Positions 26,501 to 35,248 of a stretch of 64,000 nucleotides of DNA are shown piece by piece (position 1 is the stretch's first letter; the number at the start of each line of letters is the position of its first letter). The position numbers and the translations under genes are program-made. The DNA is from Prolixibacteraceae bacterium JC049 (lineage in GTDB: Bacteria; Bacteroidota; Bacteroidia; Bacteroidales; Prolixibacteraceae). The notes beneath the pieces are model-generated. The model did no database searches, was not told where the DNA came from, and saw nothing but the letters and a program-made list of their open reading frames with translations. The stretch is from positions 124,001-188,000 of the forward strand of contig SACZ01000007.1 of NCBI GenBank assembly GCA_023369685.1. The letters are read 5' to 3'.

Positions 26501-27222
26501 ATCTTGATAATGATGGAGATGTTGAAATTATCGCATTGGACCAAGATAAAAATACACTTATAGTGCTGGATATGGAAAAGCAAAAAAAGACTTCCTTACA
26601 AGAATGGCCTTGCCGCTATCATGACCAATTCTGCACAAGTAACTACTCCTCAAAAAATAACACTTCTAACCACAAACCTAAAATAGTTGGGCAGCAGGAA
26701 TTGGTAACCTCCAATGATTCCATTATACTAAGCATTACAGATGTTATTGTTGAAGATACTGATAATATTTTCCCTAAAGATTTTTCTCTTAAAGTATTAG
26801 CTAATGAACATGAACAGTACGATTATCGTCCATGTATTGGAGGAACAGTGGTTCAAGGAATAAAAGCAGATAGAGACTCAGTAGTGGTTCACGTGACAGT
26901 AAGCGACCACTTAGATGAAAGTGATGTTTTTCCACTTATTATTAAGCGGAAAAATTTATCCAGCACTGAAAATACAACATTTTCATCATTCCTGCTTTAT
27001 CCCAACCCAACCACAGGAGTAGTAAAGATGAACCTAAAGAATATAGTTTCTAAAATCGAGCTGAACGTAAGAAATATCTTGGGAAAAATAATTAACAAAT
27101 ATGAATTCTTAAATACTAGTCAAGTTAGCTTTATGATTAACGATGATCCGGGTGTTTATTATATTGAGTTAATAATTAATAACAATAGTAACCCGCAAAC
27201 CTTCAAGGTTATTAAAAAGTAA
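23539..27222 (+). CDS. Secreted subtilisin-like (S8) peptidase with VCBS/FG-GAP-like repeats and T9SS tail
   Basis: A 1227-residue secreted protease. Signal peptide 1-25; a propeptide region to about 180; then the S8 catalytic triad: D212 in IIDSGID, H266 in GHGTHCAG, S437 in GTSTAAPA. Residues 600-1020 hold a chain of repeats with the pattern DxDxDGxxEI (DVDNDGTKEI, DIDSDGIIEI, DVNNDGKSEI, DLDNDGDVEI), typical of calcium-binding VCBS/FG-GAP propellers. The last 80 residues are a type A sorting domain (LYPNPTTGVVKMNL to QTFKVIKK) recognised by the type IX secretion system. It should be exported and anchored or released at the surface to degrade protein. The T9SS genes are elsewhere. Confidence 0.94.
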   Translation: MIYSQTCRLITAIALLLSSSTFVYSQQNTQTVQEKERDQYAPGQVLISYKKTGFKSANSTYESIEKDYTKIRSITSQLEKSVTRFQPVYSYLIQKMKATNKTEQELLQNRISASTLKNNNITFNFAQNLLLSFDSKIDVSKIIDLIKDNRNLYRRAGYEIETIQPNYLYYTNSELPNDEFINIQWGLFRMNCPEAWKISTGNKNIKIAIIDSGIDLEHEDLKDNISKDSYDFVDIDTLAYKRANYQMFKGEDYTDPDDYPMDFYGHGTHCAGIIGAIQNNNIGISGICPNVSLMAIRAGFSIKKSYSDRELGILQDDDIANAIMYAIDNGADVISMSFSSNSTSSTIQQSLQYAHSKDVILVAASGNHYDNTKHYPAASDHVISVSALNNQDKKATFSSYGDWIDIIAPGEAIYSTIPTAGGSNTNKTGYATFDGTSTAAPAIAAICGLIKSVNKNLTAQAVEDILKMTVNYPVDLGIYYGAGVANAHKAILKANASFALGEFTSPKEYEMITDAFTINGRHAGTIANVSIGNGIYPTTWKSLLKNENSNQVSIDMTLDELEDGLYTLKLETILSNDTANYYRHFFVANFKNMQAGWPIKINTEGKTYAFAIGDLNSDGFQEIVIASCVPRGHKNPYKNSGSIYVYNYKGELLPDWPYNFPKNETPYIKPILCDVDNDGTKEIIINSTCNLGDNHFGENQISVLNLDGTIRDGWPTYIPSSGRAQNISVADIDSDGIIEIICAAGGGLCSSCDGPGGIHVFDIDGNYKPGWPVIYGKHYIPRSNFAIANIDDDQELEILITKHSKSEANDSLHYTCAYNHDGTMVSNFSVSQSQWGWPLATADVNNDGKSEIMTQYGLLTNTGAKVEGAWESLNPHIYSDITFANVDDDPELEICYGNHDEMLYIVNADGTQVSGWPISIDNLYIDKEIIVGDVLGDDKPEIIPLIRTNGGLYPNMAGINIYTIDGKPADGFPKFKGVYYIRGVELNDLDNDGDVEIIALDQDKNTLIVLDMEKQKKTSLQEWPCRYHDQFCTSNYSSKNNTSNHKPKIVGQQELVTSNDSIILSITDVIVEDTDNIFPKDFSLKVLANEHEQYDYRPCIGGTVVQGIKADRDSVVVHVTVSDHLDESDVFPLIIKRKNLSSTENTTFSSFLLYPNPTTGVVKMNLKNIVSKIELNVRNILGKIINKYEFLNTSQVSFMINDDPGVYYIELIINNNSNPQTFKVIKK

Positions 27223-27496
27223 AAGAGCCGTAGTCATATAATATGTATCAGAAAAAAGATTTTACATTTAAGATAGTGCTATAAATTGTTTCTAACAGGA
27301 GAAAGATTGATTAATTATTAATGCCACAACTATTATCTTATTCCACTATTCTTTGTAATAGCCAGGAAAAAAACTAATCTTAATCAAATATTTTACCCTG
27401 TCAATAGACCCGATAAATTATCAATTTACACTGCTAGTTAACAGATAAAATAATTCAGAGAAGAATAAGATGATAAAGAAAGTAACCATTCTCACA

Positions 27497-28966
27497 CTAA
27501 GGTAATAGTTGACTATACGTAAACGAATGCTCTTCCATAATTTCGCCTTTTTCATTTATCAACCTGAAAATGACAGTTGACGATTCGCCTTTTGTTTCGA
27601 AAGTAAACTCACCAAAGGCCTTCAGATCTTTTCCATAATGACCGAACAGTTGATTGGTAGCATCTTGAGCCATAGCCGGAGGTCCTTTTACTCCTCCCAA
27701 TGAGGCTGCTTCAAACTCGTACAATTTAAATTCCGAAGATCTGGGAATTTGAAAACCTCTAGCACCATGACGATCACCACTAATGAGAAGTACTCCATTT
27801 ACTTTTTCTGTTTCAATTAAACGGAATATTTCTTCTCGTGCCGCTGTATCCCAAGTGCCCCATGAATCTTTCCCATTGGAGATATCATCGCTCCACATGG
27901 TACCACTGGAAATTATTTTAAAAGTGGCTGTTGATTCTTTCAAAGCAGCTTTTAGCCACTCCATCTGCTCTTTGCCCAAATACGAACCATACTCTCCTCT
28001 TTCCTCAACTCTTCGGCACGAGCGAGTGTCCAACATAAATACCTCAACAGAACCAATACGTGTATTAAAGTAAATCCCTTTTCCTTTGTATTCCGGATTA
28101 TTCCAGTTATTCTGCCATATTTCACGGAGAGCCTGAACATCAGCTTTAGTAAAACGACTGGGAATACCACTCAAGTCGTTGTTAAAATAATCGTGGTCAT
28201 CCCAACTGGTATAAAGCGGTACATTGGCAGCCAATTGCTCCCATGCTCCGGAAACATCACGCAATAGGTAATCGGCTCGATGCATATTAATTTTATTCTC
28301 CCGATCATCAACGGCAATATCTCCCAGAAGCAACATAGCCTGCGGCTTTCTTTTCAGAATTGTTTGAATCAGATTGGGATTATGCAAACCTATTTTATGA
28401 AAACATGACCCAAAAGTTATACGTATAGAAGCTTCCGTATCAATAGCAGGAGCAGTAGTAAAACCTCCCTCGCCCACTTTCTTCTTTTCTAATTCGATAC
28501 GATACGTGTAAGCTGTATTCGGAGTTAAACCATCTAAAGTTATTCGTTGCACTTTTCCCGCTTCTATGCCCATTAACCAATAACTTTTCTCTTTCTTATT
28601 CGACCTATTCTTTACTACTATGCGCAAATCGTTATTAGTTGCAGCTCTTAACCACAACGATACACTTGTCGCTTGCAGATTCCCCAACATGGGCCCTCCC
28701 ATTAGTTGAAGATTATACTTTTGGGCAGCAGCAATAATCGCGTCATTGGTAAATTCAGCATTCTCTTTGGCAAATTGAGCACGGGCAGTTAAATAGAATT
28801 GTCTGATATTATCAGGTAACCTACCGTAGCTATCCAACAATTTGGTATCAATATCAGCATTCCCGACATGTGCCTCTTTCAATGTTACTTTGTGCTTCTG
28901 TCCCCAACAAATAGTGGGCAAAACAAAAGTCAATGCAGTAAAGACAATAATTATACAGTATCTCAC
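27497..28966 (-). CDS. PhoD-like metallophosphatase
   Basis: An exported protein of about 489 residues. After a signal peptide, a fibronectin-like N-terminal domain (residues about 90-170, with TPNTAYTYRIEL) precedes the metallophosphatase core: ITFGSCFHKIG, LLLGDIAVDDR, YTSWDDHDYFNND and LLISGDRHGAR, all typical of PhoD family enzymes. These release phosphate from phosphomonoesters or phosphodiesters outside the cell. The start is uncertain: no ATG fits, so GTG at 28966, directly before the hydrophobic signal, is preferred over TTG at 29002. It is transcribed alone and converges on the subtilase gene. The 27223-27496 gap holds nothing recognisable. Confidence 0.85.
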   Translation of the reverse strand: MRYCIIIVFTALTFVLPTICWGQKHKVTLKEAHVGNADIDTKLLDSYGRLPDNIRQFYLTARAQFAKENAEFTNDAIIAAAQKYNLQLMGGPMLGNLQATSVSLWLRAATNNDLRIVVKNRSNKKEKSYWLMGIEAGKVQRITLDGLTPNTAYTYRIELEKKKVGEGGFTTAPAIDTEASIRITFGSCFHKIGLHNPNLIQTILKRKPQAMLLLGDIAVDDRENKINMHRADYLLRDVSGAWEQLAANVPLYTSWDDHDYFNNDLSGIPSRFTKADVQALREIWQNNWNNPEYKGKGIYFNTRIGSVEVFMLDTRSCRRVEERGEYGSYLGKEQMEWLKAALKESTATFKIISSGTMWSDDISNGKDSWGTWDTAAREEIFRLIETEKVNGVLLISGDRHGARGFQIPRSSEFKLYEFEAASLGGVKGPPAMAQDATNQLFGHYGKDLKAFGEFTFETKGESSTVIFRLINEKGEIMEEHSFTYSQLLP

Positions 28967-29183
28967 AGTTCTAATTTTATAGATTGGTTTTACAGGGCTC
29001 AAACACTACATCTGTAAATGAATATTGCCTGTAATTACAAAACTAGCCATCACAATTACGCAACAGGAGGAATATTGTATTAAAAAGGGGAAAGGAGAGC
29101 ATTATATAAAAACAAAAAGCAAAGTAATACGGAATAACAAAACTATTAATCAAACACTTAGCACCACCACCCATATGTTCTCT

Positions 29184-29672
29184 CTAAGATTCATAAAACC
29201 CTTTGTTTTCAGCAACTCGTTGCATCATACTTACAATTCGCTTCACTTTAGTCTCCTCCGTTTTGGCTTCGTACACCCAATCGATATATGCTTTCTGTTG
29301 TCCTTGCGATAATTTCTTAAAATTCTGCAGTATTTCAGCAGATTCATGTTCGAAACAATCAATTATTTCTTCGGGGATTTTAAAATCAGACTCGTCCAGA
29401 AAAAGTATAATTCGAACAACATCACCTGCCTGCTTTTTTATTTTCTTTCTAATAGCTGCTTTAACTGGAAGAAACAACTTGCCATTTCCCATAGGCATCA
29501 ATTTAAACTGACTCAGTTCATAATCGTCAATCTGACCTCGTACCGAAACCCAACCAAACGGATTGCTACGATTTTGAGCTATTTCCGGAATTTCGGCATA
29601 AGTCCACCCTCCTTTTCCAGGAAACTTCTCCAATAAATATTCCGAATCAACAATGGGCAACTCCTTCATCAT
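29184..29672 (-). CDS. DUF1905 and YdeI/OmdA-type protein
   Basis: A 162-residue soluble protein in two parts: an N-terminal DUF1905-like beta domain (GWTYAEIPEI, FGWVSVRGQIDDYELSQF, MGNGKLFLPVKAAIRKKI) and a C-terminal YdeI/OmdA helical tail (FKKLSQGQQKAYIDWVYEAKTEETKVKRI). This is the common two-domain form of the family that is also at 11627-12184. Function is unknown. It lies 180 nt upstream of the phosphatase gene on the same strand. Confidence 0.8.
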   Translation of the reverse strand: MMKELPIVDSEYLLEKFPGKGGWTYAEIPEIAQNRSNPFGWVSVRGQIDDYELSQFKLMPMGNGKLFLPVKAAIRKKIKKQAGDVVRIILFLDESDFKIPEEIIDCFEHESAEILQNFKKLSQGQQKAYIDWVYEAKTEETKVKRIVSMMQRVAENKGFYES

Positions 29673-29963
29673 GCTTCTGTCAATTTTATCTTAAGTACAG
29701 ATACAAGGTAGCATATTTCTTACTGAGCTGCAAAAACTACTATCAGCCAACTATAACATGCAATGCGCCTACTAATATTTTGCCAAGAGTATCAAACCTA
29801 CAGTCTTCTTATATCTCCCTTATTCATTTATCCATACTTCTGATCAATTCATCCATAATTGTTTAATTCTATTTTACTTGATTTGAATTACTGTAAAAAT
29901 CTAGCGAAGAGTCATGCATGCACTTCAACTAACTGGATATGTCTAACTAAAATCTAAAAAAAG

Positions 29964-31328
29964 ATGATTATTACAATTCAGCGACTATTGTTAGTCGCAG
30001 CACTGCTATTTTTTATTGGTTGTAGCCATGATGAAGAGTTAAAACCTGGCCAAATTAAGCCTAAAGGAGCTCAATTGCAACAATCAATCGCTGTCCCATT
30101 CAGAGTATTAACCTATAATGTGGCAGGATTACCACAAATCTTTTCCAGCGCAAAAAACCGAAAAGAATATACCAAAACTATTGGTCGTATTATTAGTGAT
30201 TACGACATAGTTAATGTTCAAGAAGACTTTTCATATCATTCTTACCTCTACCAATACAATACACATACCGACAGGACCTCAACCAGCGGAAATGTGCCAT
30301 TTGGCGATGGAATGAATACGCTGGCCTACTACCATATACATGGATTCAAAAGAGTAGATTGGGATAAGTGCAATGGTAGCGACTGTCTTACTCCCAAAGG
30401 TTTTACCTATGCTAAACTCAGATTAGAAGAAGGAGTTTATATTGATGTCTACAATGTACATACCAATGCCGGTTCGGGTAGTAAGAACTACGCAGCTAGA
30501 AGAGCCAACATAGAACAACTTGCCAACTTCATCGAAAAGTACTCTAAAGGGAATGCTGTTTTGGTGTTTGGAGACACTAATTGTCGTTATACACGAAAAG
30601 ATGATAACATTAGACTACTTCACAGTAAATTAGGACTACGCGATGCATGGATTGACATCGTTAAAAGGGGAAATATGCCTTCATTTGGAAGTTCATTGAT
30701 GTGTAAGGATTTATCGCAAGTACTTACCGATTCTCAGTGTGAGACAGTAGATAAGATCTTATATAGAGGCAATCAGTTAATCGATCTAAAAGCAACAAAT
30801 TGCTATTACCCTGACGGACAGTTCAGAGCTTCAAATGGAGATGCCTTATCAGATCATCGTCCTTTAGCAGCAGAATTTGTTTATCAACTTAGTCAGTACT
30901 TCCGATTAAGCGATCAGTTTGGCGGTCCACACGGTACACCGTTCAATGACATTAATAAACTGAATCGAGGCATGCGCCCAACAGAACTGGGAATTAGATG
31001 TGGAAAACGATTGGATCAGGTAAATATGAAATATTCCAATAATGCTTACTATAAGCATGGAGGAAACGGAGGTAGCTCCAGAAAGCTAAAACTGCAAGAT
31101 GGCGAATACATTAAAAGTGTAACACTGAACCGAGCCAAACATAAAAGACACACTCGTGTATTTTATGCCAAATTTACAACGAACAAAGGTCGTAAACTAG
31201 AAGGAGGTTCTAAAACCAGTAGCTCAAAAATTTACACTGCGCCAGATGGCTGGCAGATTGTTGGTTTCCATGGACGTTCAGGAGCTGAAGTGGATATGCT
31301 TGGAGTAATTTATGCTCCCGTATATTAA
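29964..31328 (+). CDS. Lipoprotein endonuclease/exonuclease/phosphatase-fold enzyme with jacalin-like lectin domain
   Basis: A 454-residue lipoprotein (lipobox FFIGCSH). Residues 45-310 are an EEP-fold hydrolase like bacterial sphingomyelinases and DNase I: RVLTYNVAGLP, the metal glutamate in NVQEDF, VYNVHTNAGSG, VFGDTNCRY and the final LSDHRPLAAEF with catalytic Asp-His. Residues 315-454 form a jacalin-type lectin domain: DQFGGPHGTPFND, HGGNGGSSRKLKLQDGEYI, FTTNKGRKLEGG and GFHGRSGAEVDMLGVIY. The lectin should target the enzyme to a glycan. Substrate (nucleic acid or phospholipid) cannot be told from sequence. It ends at a strong terminator. Confidence 0.88.
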   Translation: MIITIQRLLLVAALLFFIGCSHDEELKPGQIKPKGAQLQQSIAVPFRVLTYNVAGLPQIFSSAKNRKEYTKTIGRIISDYDIVNVQEDFSYHSYLYQYNTHTDRTSTSGNVPFGDGMNTLAYYHIHGFKRVDWDKCNGSDCLTPKGFTYAKLRLEEGVYIDVYNVHTNAGSGSKNYAARRANIEQLANFIEKYSKGNAVLVFGDTNCRYTRKDDNIRLLHSKLGLRDAWIDIVKRGNMPSFGSSLMCKDLSQVLTDSQCETVDKILYRGNQLIDLKATNCYYPDGQFRASNGDALSDHRPLAAEFVYQLSQYFRLSDQFGGPHGTPFNDINKLNRGMRPTELGIRCGKRLDQVNMKYSNNAYYKHGGNGGSSRKLKLQDGEYIKSVTLNRAKHKRHTRVFYAKFTTNKGRKLEGGSKTSSSKIYTAPDGWQIVGFHGRSGAEVDMLGVIYAPVY

Positions 31329-31342
31329 TTGATTCAAAAGAG

Positions 31343-31377
31343 AAGAAGTCATGCATTCGTTACTTGCATGACTTCTT
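31343..31377 (+). terminator. Strong bidirectional terminator
   Basis: Perfect 13-bp stem AAGAAGTCATGCA / TGCATGACTTCTT with a 9-nt loop and flanking T and A runs. It lies between the convergent EEP-lectin and fucosidase-like genes. Confidence 0.9.
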
Positions 31378-31402
31378 TTATTGTTTCAGTTTGGAATTTT
31401 AT

Positions 31403-32890
31403 TTACTTAACACCAATCAAGTCGGCAACCATATATTTTCCTGAGATCTTAACTACCTTCAAAGTATGCTTCTTGTTTTTAAGGTTATGCTTCTCGAAAA
31501 TGATTGTTTGTATCTGTTTTCTATACGGATCATTGGTTGAAAAGACACCCTGCGATTTTCCATCGATAAATATCTCTACATCGCCTTGATCCGGAGCAAT
31601 TGAAGTGGCTAAAACAATACTCTTTCCTGCAAAAGAATACGAATACGAATCACCATTTCTCGTGGTACGGTGAATATCTTGCTTATAAGCACCTGTTCCT
31701 GTATTTTGAGCAGTTTCCCACTCTCCGTTATAATCAATGCTTTTGTCATTATCATTTATCAATGATAGTGAGGCATAAGAATCACCCTTTGTTGTTCCTG
31801 TTGCTAAACCCACTGTTTGAATTTGCTTCAAACGATCCAATGGCCAGGTTCCATCCATATTTATGGCTACATCCCATGCCGAAACACCACCACCAGCTCT
31901 GGCTTTCAGTGTATGATCAGCAATTTTTTTATCCGGGAACTTAAGATTCAACTTTATCTGCCCCCAACCGGCAAATACAGGATGATCTTTCGATGTATAA
32001 GTCCAACCAAAATATTGCACTTTTTTCGAATTGTAACCTTTAACAACACGATTAGTTGGTATTTGAGGCAAAGTATTATACTCACCACCAGTGAAGTGGG
32101 CAAACTTGTCGTGTGTTACATACGAAGTATTAGGACCAAAGTTGGTAATACCATAGTTACACCCCATCACGGCATCTGGATTTCCACTTTTTATGGAGTT
32201 ATAGATCTTAGTTAAAACAGGAAAATCGTTGGCTTGCTCCGACTTTCTTATTTCCCAAAGACCATCGAACCACCAACCAGCAACATTTTTACCCCAGCGT
32301 TGCGCCAAATCACTTAAGAAATCTACCACATACCAATCGGGATATTGTGATGGACGAACCTGCTCTCCAGTCCAACGATCACATACATGATAAGGGATAT
32401 AAACAATTGTTTTGATTCCCTCTTTTTTTAATGCCTTAGCCAAATCACCAATCAAATCTCTTGATGGTGTATAATCGGCACGGTTCGTTCCTAGTTGATT
32501 TTTACTCCCTGGCGAACGCTTAGCTGAAGGACATGGAGGGGCATGCTCATCCCAAATTTTACTTGTTGTACACAAATAGCCCCTGTTTTGAGTAATTGTA
32601 AACATCACAAATCCAACGCCCATTTTTTTAGCTCGTTTGGCGTAAGATTTCACATCGAAATTAGAAATATAATGATCCCACTGCTCATAGTCGGTAATCA
32701 TGTAATAAGCATTATTCAACGTTCCTCCTGCTAAGAAATGGTGACTAATTCCCCACTGGGCATCATCGTACATCCACTTTACCTCTTTTGGCAAGCCTTC
32801 TCCACTTGTTTGGGCGAAAGCATTGAAAATACTTCCCAATAAAAATCCTGTCAAAAACAGAATCTTACCTGCGAATTTAATTCGATTCAT
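31403..32890 (-). CDS. Alpha-L-fucosidase-like glycoside hydrolase (GH29-type)
   Basis: A 495-residue exported enzyme (signal peptide 1-26, ending FAQ). The TIM-barrel half shows WGISHHFLAGG, AKRAKKMGVGFVMFTITQNRGY, TIVYIPYHVCDRW and AGWWFDGLWE near residue 205, where the Asp fits the GH29 nucleophile. The C-terminal 110 residues form a beta domain (EIFIDGKSQGVFST). The usual GH29 HDG motif near the start of the barrel is not clear, so a divergent subfamily is possible. With the sulfatases at 15-18 kb it suggests use of sulfated fucose-rich algal polysaccharide. Transcribed alone. Confidence 0.65.
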   Translation of the reverse strand: MNRIKFAGKILFLTGFLLGSIFNAFAQTSGEGLPKEVKWMYDDAQWGISHHFLAGGTLNNAYYMITDYEQWDHYISNFDVKSYAKRAKKMGVGFVMFTITQNRGYLCTTSKIWDEHAPPCPSAKRSPGSKNQLGTNRADYTPSRDLIGDLAKALKKEGIKTIVYIPYHVCDRWTGEQVRPSQYPDWYVVDFLSDLAQRWGKNVAGWWFDGLWEIRKSEQANDFPVLTKIYNSIKSGNPDAVMGCNYGITNFGPNTSYVTHDKFAHFTGGEYNTLPQIPTNRVVKGYNSKKVQYFGWTYTSKDHPVFAGWGQIKLNLKFPDKKIADHTLKARAGGGVSAWDVAINMDGTWPLDRLKQIQTVGLATGTTKGDSYASLSLINDNDKSIDYNGEWETAQNTGTGAYKQDIHRTTRNGDSYSYSFAGKSIVLATSIAPDQGDVEIFIDGKSQGVFSTNDPYRKQIQTIIFEKHNLKNKKHTLKVVKISGKYMVADLIGVK

Positions 32891-33297
32891 TTTTTGATTT
32901 TAGTTAATAGTTTATGCCATAATCCATCGATCATAGCTAATTCTGAAAACGATGTGTGGTAGTGATATCTACAAACATTAAAAAAGCAGGTAAAAACAGT
33001 GTATCCAGATCGTTTTTAAATGCACTCATAAATTCAAGTAACAGAAAATCAGCTCTGTTATTTTCTCATTTTTATCAGAACAAAGAAATTAAAGAGAACT
33101 CAATCAGTCAGTATTTATCTCAGAATTGGAATTATTTTCTCAAAAATTCAATCTAAAAAGGAAAGTAATGAAGCCTATCTTCAACTAAGAAATAGCTTCT
33201 AATTTCAAGAGAAGTTATGATGACTTTTAGCAGCCAGAAGGAAAGTATAGCAACGTTTTTTTTGATCCAGATCAATTTATATGACACTACAACCTTA

Positions 33298-33305
33298 TAG
33301 ATTTG
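33298..33305 (+). promoter_or_regulatory. TAnnTTTG promoter box (TAGATTTG)
   Basis: Consensus -7 box 26 nt upstream of the 48-residue membrane protein at 33331. It is the only other signal in the 32891-33330 gap, which otherwise holds no supported gene. Confidence 0.4.
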
Positions 33306-33330
33306 TAACTGTATTTAAAACATAAACGAT

Positions 33331-33477
33331 ATGGCACGTATAATTGTAAATATCCTGTTCTTAATCTTAATGGTGTTATTAATGTTTTCACCTTATTCCT
33401 CGATTTTAGTGTGGATACTATTTATTGTAACATGGTTTGCTGTTGATGCATTAGTTGCTAGAATATACTACCATTAA
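33331..33477 (+). CDS. 48-residue membrane protein
   Basis: A very short frame starting MARIIVNILFL and almost wholly hydrophobic: two membrane segments (about 4-19 and 22-43) with a short turn SPYSS between them and a polar end ARIYYH. A TAGATTTG promoter box lies 26 nt upstream and a structured region follows, which supports a real short gene. No family recognised; small stress-related membrane peptides have this form. Confidence 0.5.
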   Translation: MARIIVNILFLILMVLLMFSPYSSILVWILFIVTWFAVDALVARIYYH

Positions 33478-33559
33478 TTAGAAGTTTCACTTCAACAACT
33501 ATACAAACGGTGTTTAATCCTCATACTATTTTTAAACACTTTATTGCTCAATTAATTCT

Positions 33560-33603
33560 TTTCAACGACTTATACCCTTTACCCCAAAGGGTAGTCGTTG
33601 AAA
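33560..33603. terminator. Long nested hairpin between the small membrane gene and a lipoprotein gene
   Basis: TTTCAACGACT (33560-33570) pairs with AGTCGTTGAAA (33593-33603); inside, ACCCTTT pairs with AAAGGGT around a CCCC loop. It probably ends both convergent transcripts, though a clean T run is lacking. Its right arm can also pair with TGAATTTCAACG at 33635-33646. Confidence 0.6.
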
Positions 33604-33666
33604 TTCAATCTTATTACAATTTTGAACATAAGGCTGAATTTCAACGAAACTAATATTATACGATTT

Positions 33667-34230
33667 TTATTCGTTTGTTTTTAGCCATTTAAAGGCAGTA
33701 ATGCGAATTCCTCTATAACAATCGTCCATACAACCATCAGGAACGAAACCACACAAGGTCATTAGTCCACTTGTTTCAACCTCAAAATAAATGGTGTTCT
33801 TATCCCTGTCTGCAGAAAGATATTTCCCTACACACAGTTTGTATAACTCATCTATTGTAATTGGAGCCGTACCGAACTCATTAGTTCCCAATTGATCTCC
33901 AATTTCTTTGTAAGAACCTATTTTTTTCTTGCTAGTTCCTTCCGATTGGTATTCAACAAAAATACGCTCCACAACTTTACCATTCAAAACTTTAACCTCT
34001 GTGGTATTAGAGTAACCTGTCCATGAATATGTGGAAGTTTGATAAACATACGAACTCCCATTTTTTTGCTTTAGGGATTCCCAATTTTCCAGACTCGATG
34101 AATAAGAAGAACCACCTGCTCCTTTTAAAAACACCATCTCCGTCACATCAATCTCATCTGTGTCATTACACGATACCAATGCAATGGTACCAAGTAAAAC
34201 TGTCGCAAGTAAATAGTAAAATACTTTCAT
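33667..34230 (-). CDS. Hypothetical lipoprotein
   Basis: A 187-residue lipoprotein (lipobox IALVSCN). After the anchor comes WESLKQKNGSSYVYQTSTYSW, a pattern loosely like DUF6174 proteins, then a beta-rich body. The C-terminal part has four cysteines (C131 region and CGFVPDGCMDDC), likely disulfide-bonded in the periplasm. Function unknown. It lies downstream of the molybdenum cofactor operon on the same strand, 70 nt after its last gene, but its role is not obviously related. Confidence 0.65.
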   Translation of the reverse strand: MKVFYYLLATVLLGTIALVSCNDTDEIDVTEMVFLKGAGGSSYSSSLENWESLKQKNGSSYVYQTSTYSWTGYSNTTEVKVLNGKVVERIFVEYQSEGTSKKKIGSYKEIGDQLGTNEFGTAPITIDELYKLCVGKYLSADRDKNTIYFEVETSGLMTLCGFVPDGCMDDCYRGIRITAFKWLKTNE

Positions 34231-34300
34231 CGCTTATTTTAATTTAGTTGATTATTTCAACTTTATGATGGAACCAAACTTAAAAGGTTGCGTATCAACA

Positions 34301-35230
34301 TCAATGTCCATCGATATTGTGTAGCATTAGAAATGCATGATCGAGTGTTTTGAATATCTCAGAACAGTATTCATTAATGGCTTTAGGACTTCCCGGCAAA
34401 GTGTATATTTGCATTTTTCCAATAACACCAGCGATACCACGACTCAAAAGCGCATTGGGCTTCTCTGCTCCATATTTCAATCGAATATGTTCCATGATTC
34501 CAGGAATGGTTTTATCTACCAGTTTAGTTACCACATCCGGAGTTATATCGCGTTCGCCAATACCTGTCCCCCCGGTAGTCATTATTAAATCGAAATCATT
34601 TAATTTAGCCCACTTAATTTGTTCCGTTAACGTCAATTCGTCATCAGGAATTATTACTGTGGTAATCTCAACGTTTCTATTGGTTTGCGAATAGTGCAGT
34701 TCAATGAATCGCTTTAATGCAGGCCCGCTTTTATCGGCATATTCTCCCCGGCTTGCTCTATCGCTTAGTGTAATTACTAATGCCTTCCATATTTTAGGTC
34801 GAAATTCCAATTGATCGCCTGCCTTTAATTCTCCGCCACGAATAACTCGTGCAAAAATGCCCTCTTTGGGCATTACACAGTTGCCCACCTCTCTGTAGAT
34901 AGCACAATTATCGCCATGGCATTTCTTTCCTATTTGTGTTACTTCCAGCTCTATGTTTTCCCCTATCAACCGATCCAACGGATGCATTTCGTATAGCAAC
35001 TCGCCTCGCGTGGTAATATTCTCAGCAAATTCGCCATAGGCTATCTCTCGCCCTGCCTGTTTCGAGAATTTATCAAAACTCTCTTGCCCCAATAAACTTA
35101 CCTGTCGATGCCAACCACCCGAATGGGCATCCTTCTCCACTCCATTCTCATTCAAAGTGATAGATGATTGCGGCAACTTTACTGTACCTTTTTTCTCCGA
35201 TATATTTACAGCCAATACTTCGATACTCAT
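34301..35230 (-). CDS. MOSC domain fused to MogA/MoaB-type molybdopterin adenylyltransferase
   Basis: A 309-residue fusion. Residues 1-145 are a MOSC domain (SGGWHRQVSLLGQESF, GEFAENITTRG, CHGDNCAIYREVGNCVMPKEGIFARV) that handles sulfur or binds cofactor. Residues 150-305 are a MogA/MoaB domain (ALVITLSDRASRGEYADKSG, TTGGTGIGERDITPD, LPGSPKAINEY) that adenylylates molybdopterin before metal insertion. It is the last of five cofactor genes, 18 nt after moaC. Bacteroidota and some Clostridia use this fusion. It supplies the cofactor for the reductase at 42-44 kb (inference). Confidence 0.9.
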   Translation of the reverse strand: MSIEVLAVNISEKKGTVKLPQSSITLNENGVEKDAHSGGWHRQVSLLGQESFDKFSKQAGREIAYGEFAENITTRGELLYEMHPLDRLIGENIELEVTQIGKKCHGDNCAIYREVGNCVMPKEGIFARVIRGGELKAGDQLEFRPKIWKALVITLSDRASRGEYADKSGPALKRFIELHYSQTNRNVEITTVIIPDDELTLTEQIKWAKLNDFDLIMTTGGTGIGERDITPDVVTKLVDKTIPGIMEHIRLKYGAEKPNALLSRGIAGVIGKMQIYTLPGSPKAINEYCSEIFKTLDHAFLMLHNIDGH

Positions 35231-35248
35231 TTCGGTTTTATTTAGGGT

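Noticed and set aside
32956-33156. A 66-residue frame upstream of the fucosidase-like gene
   Set aside because: It starts at GTG, is polar with no motif, has no promoter box, and sits in the divergent upstream region.
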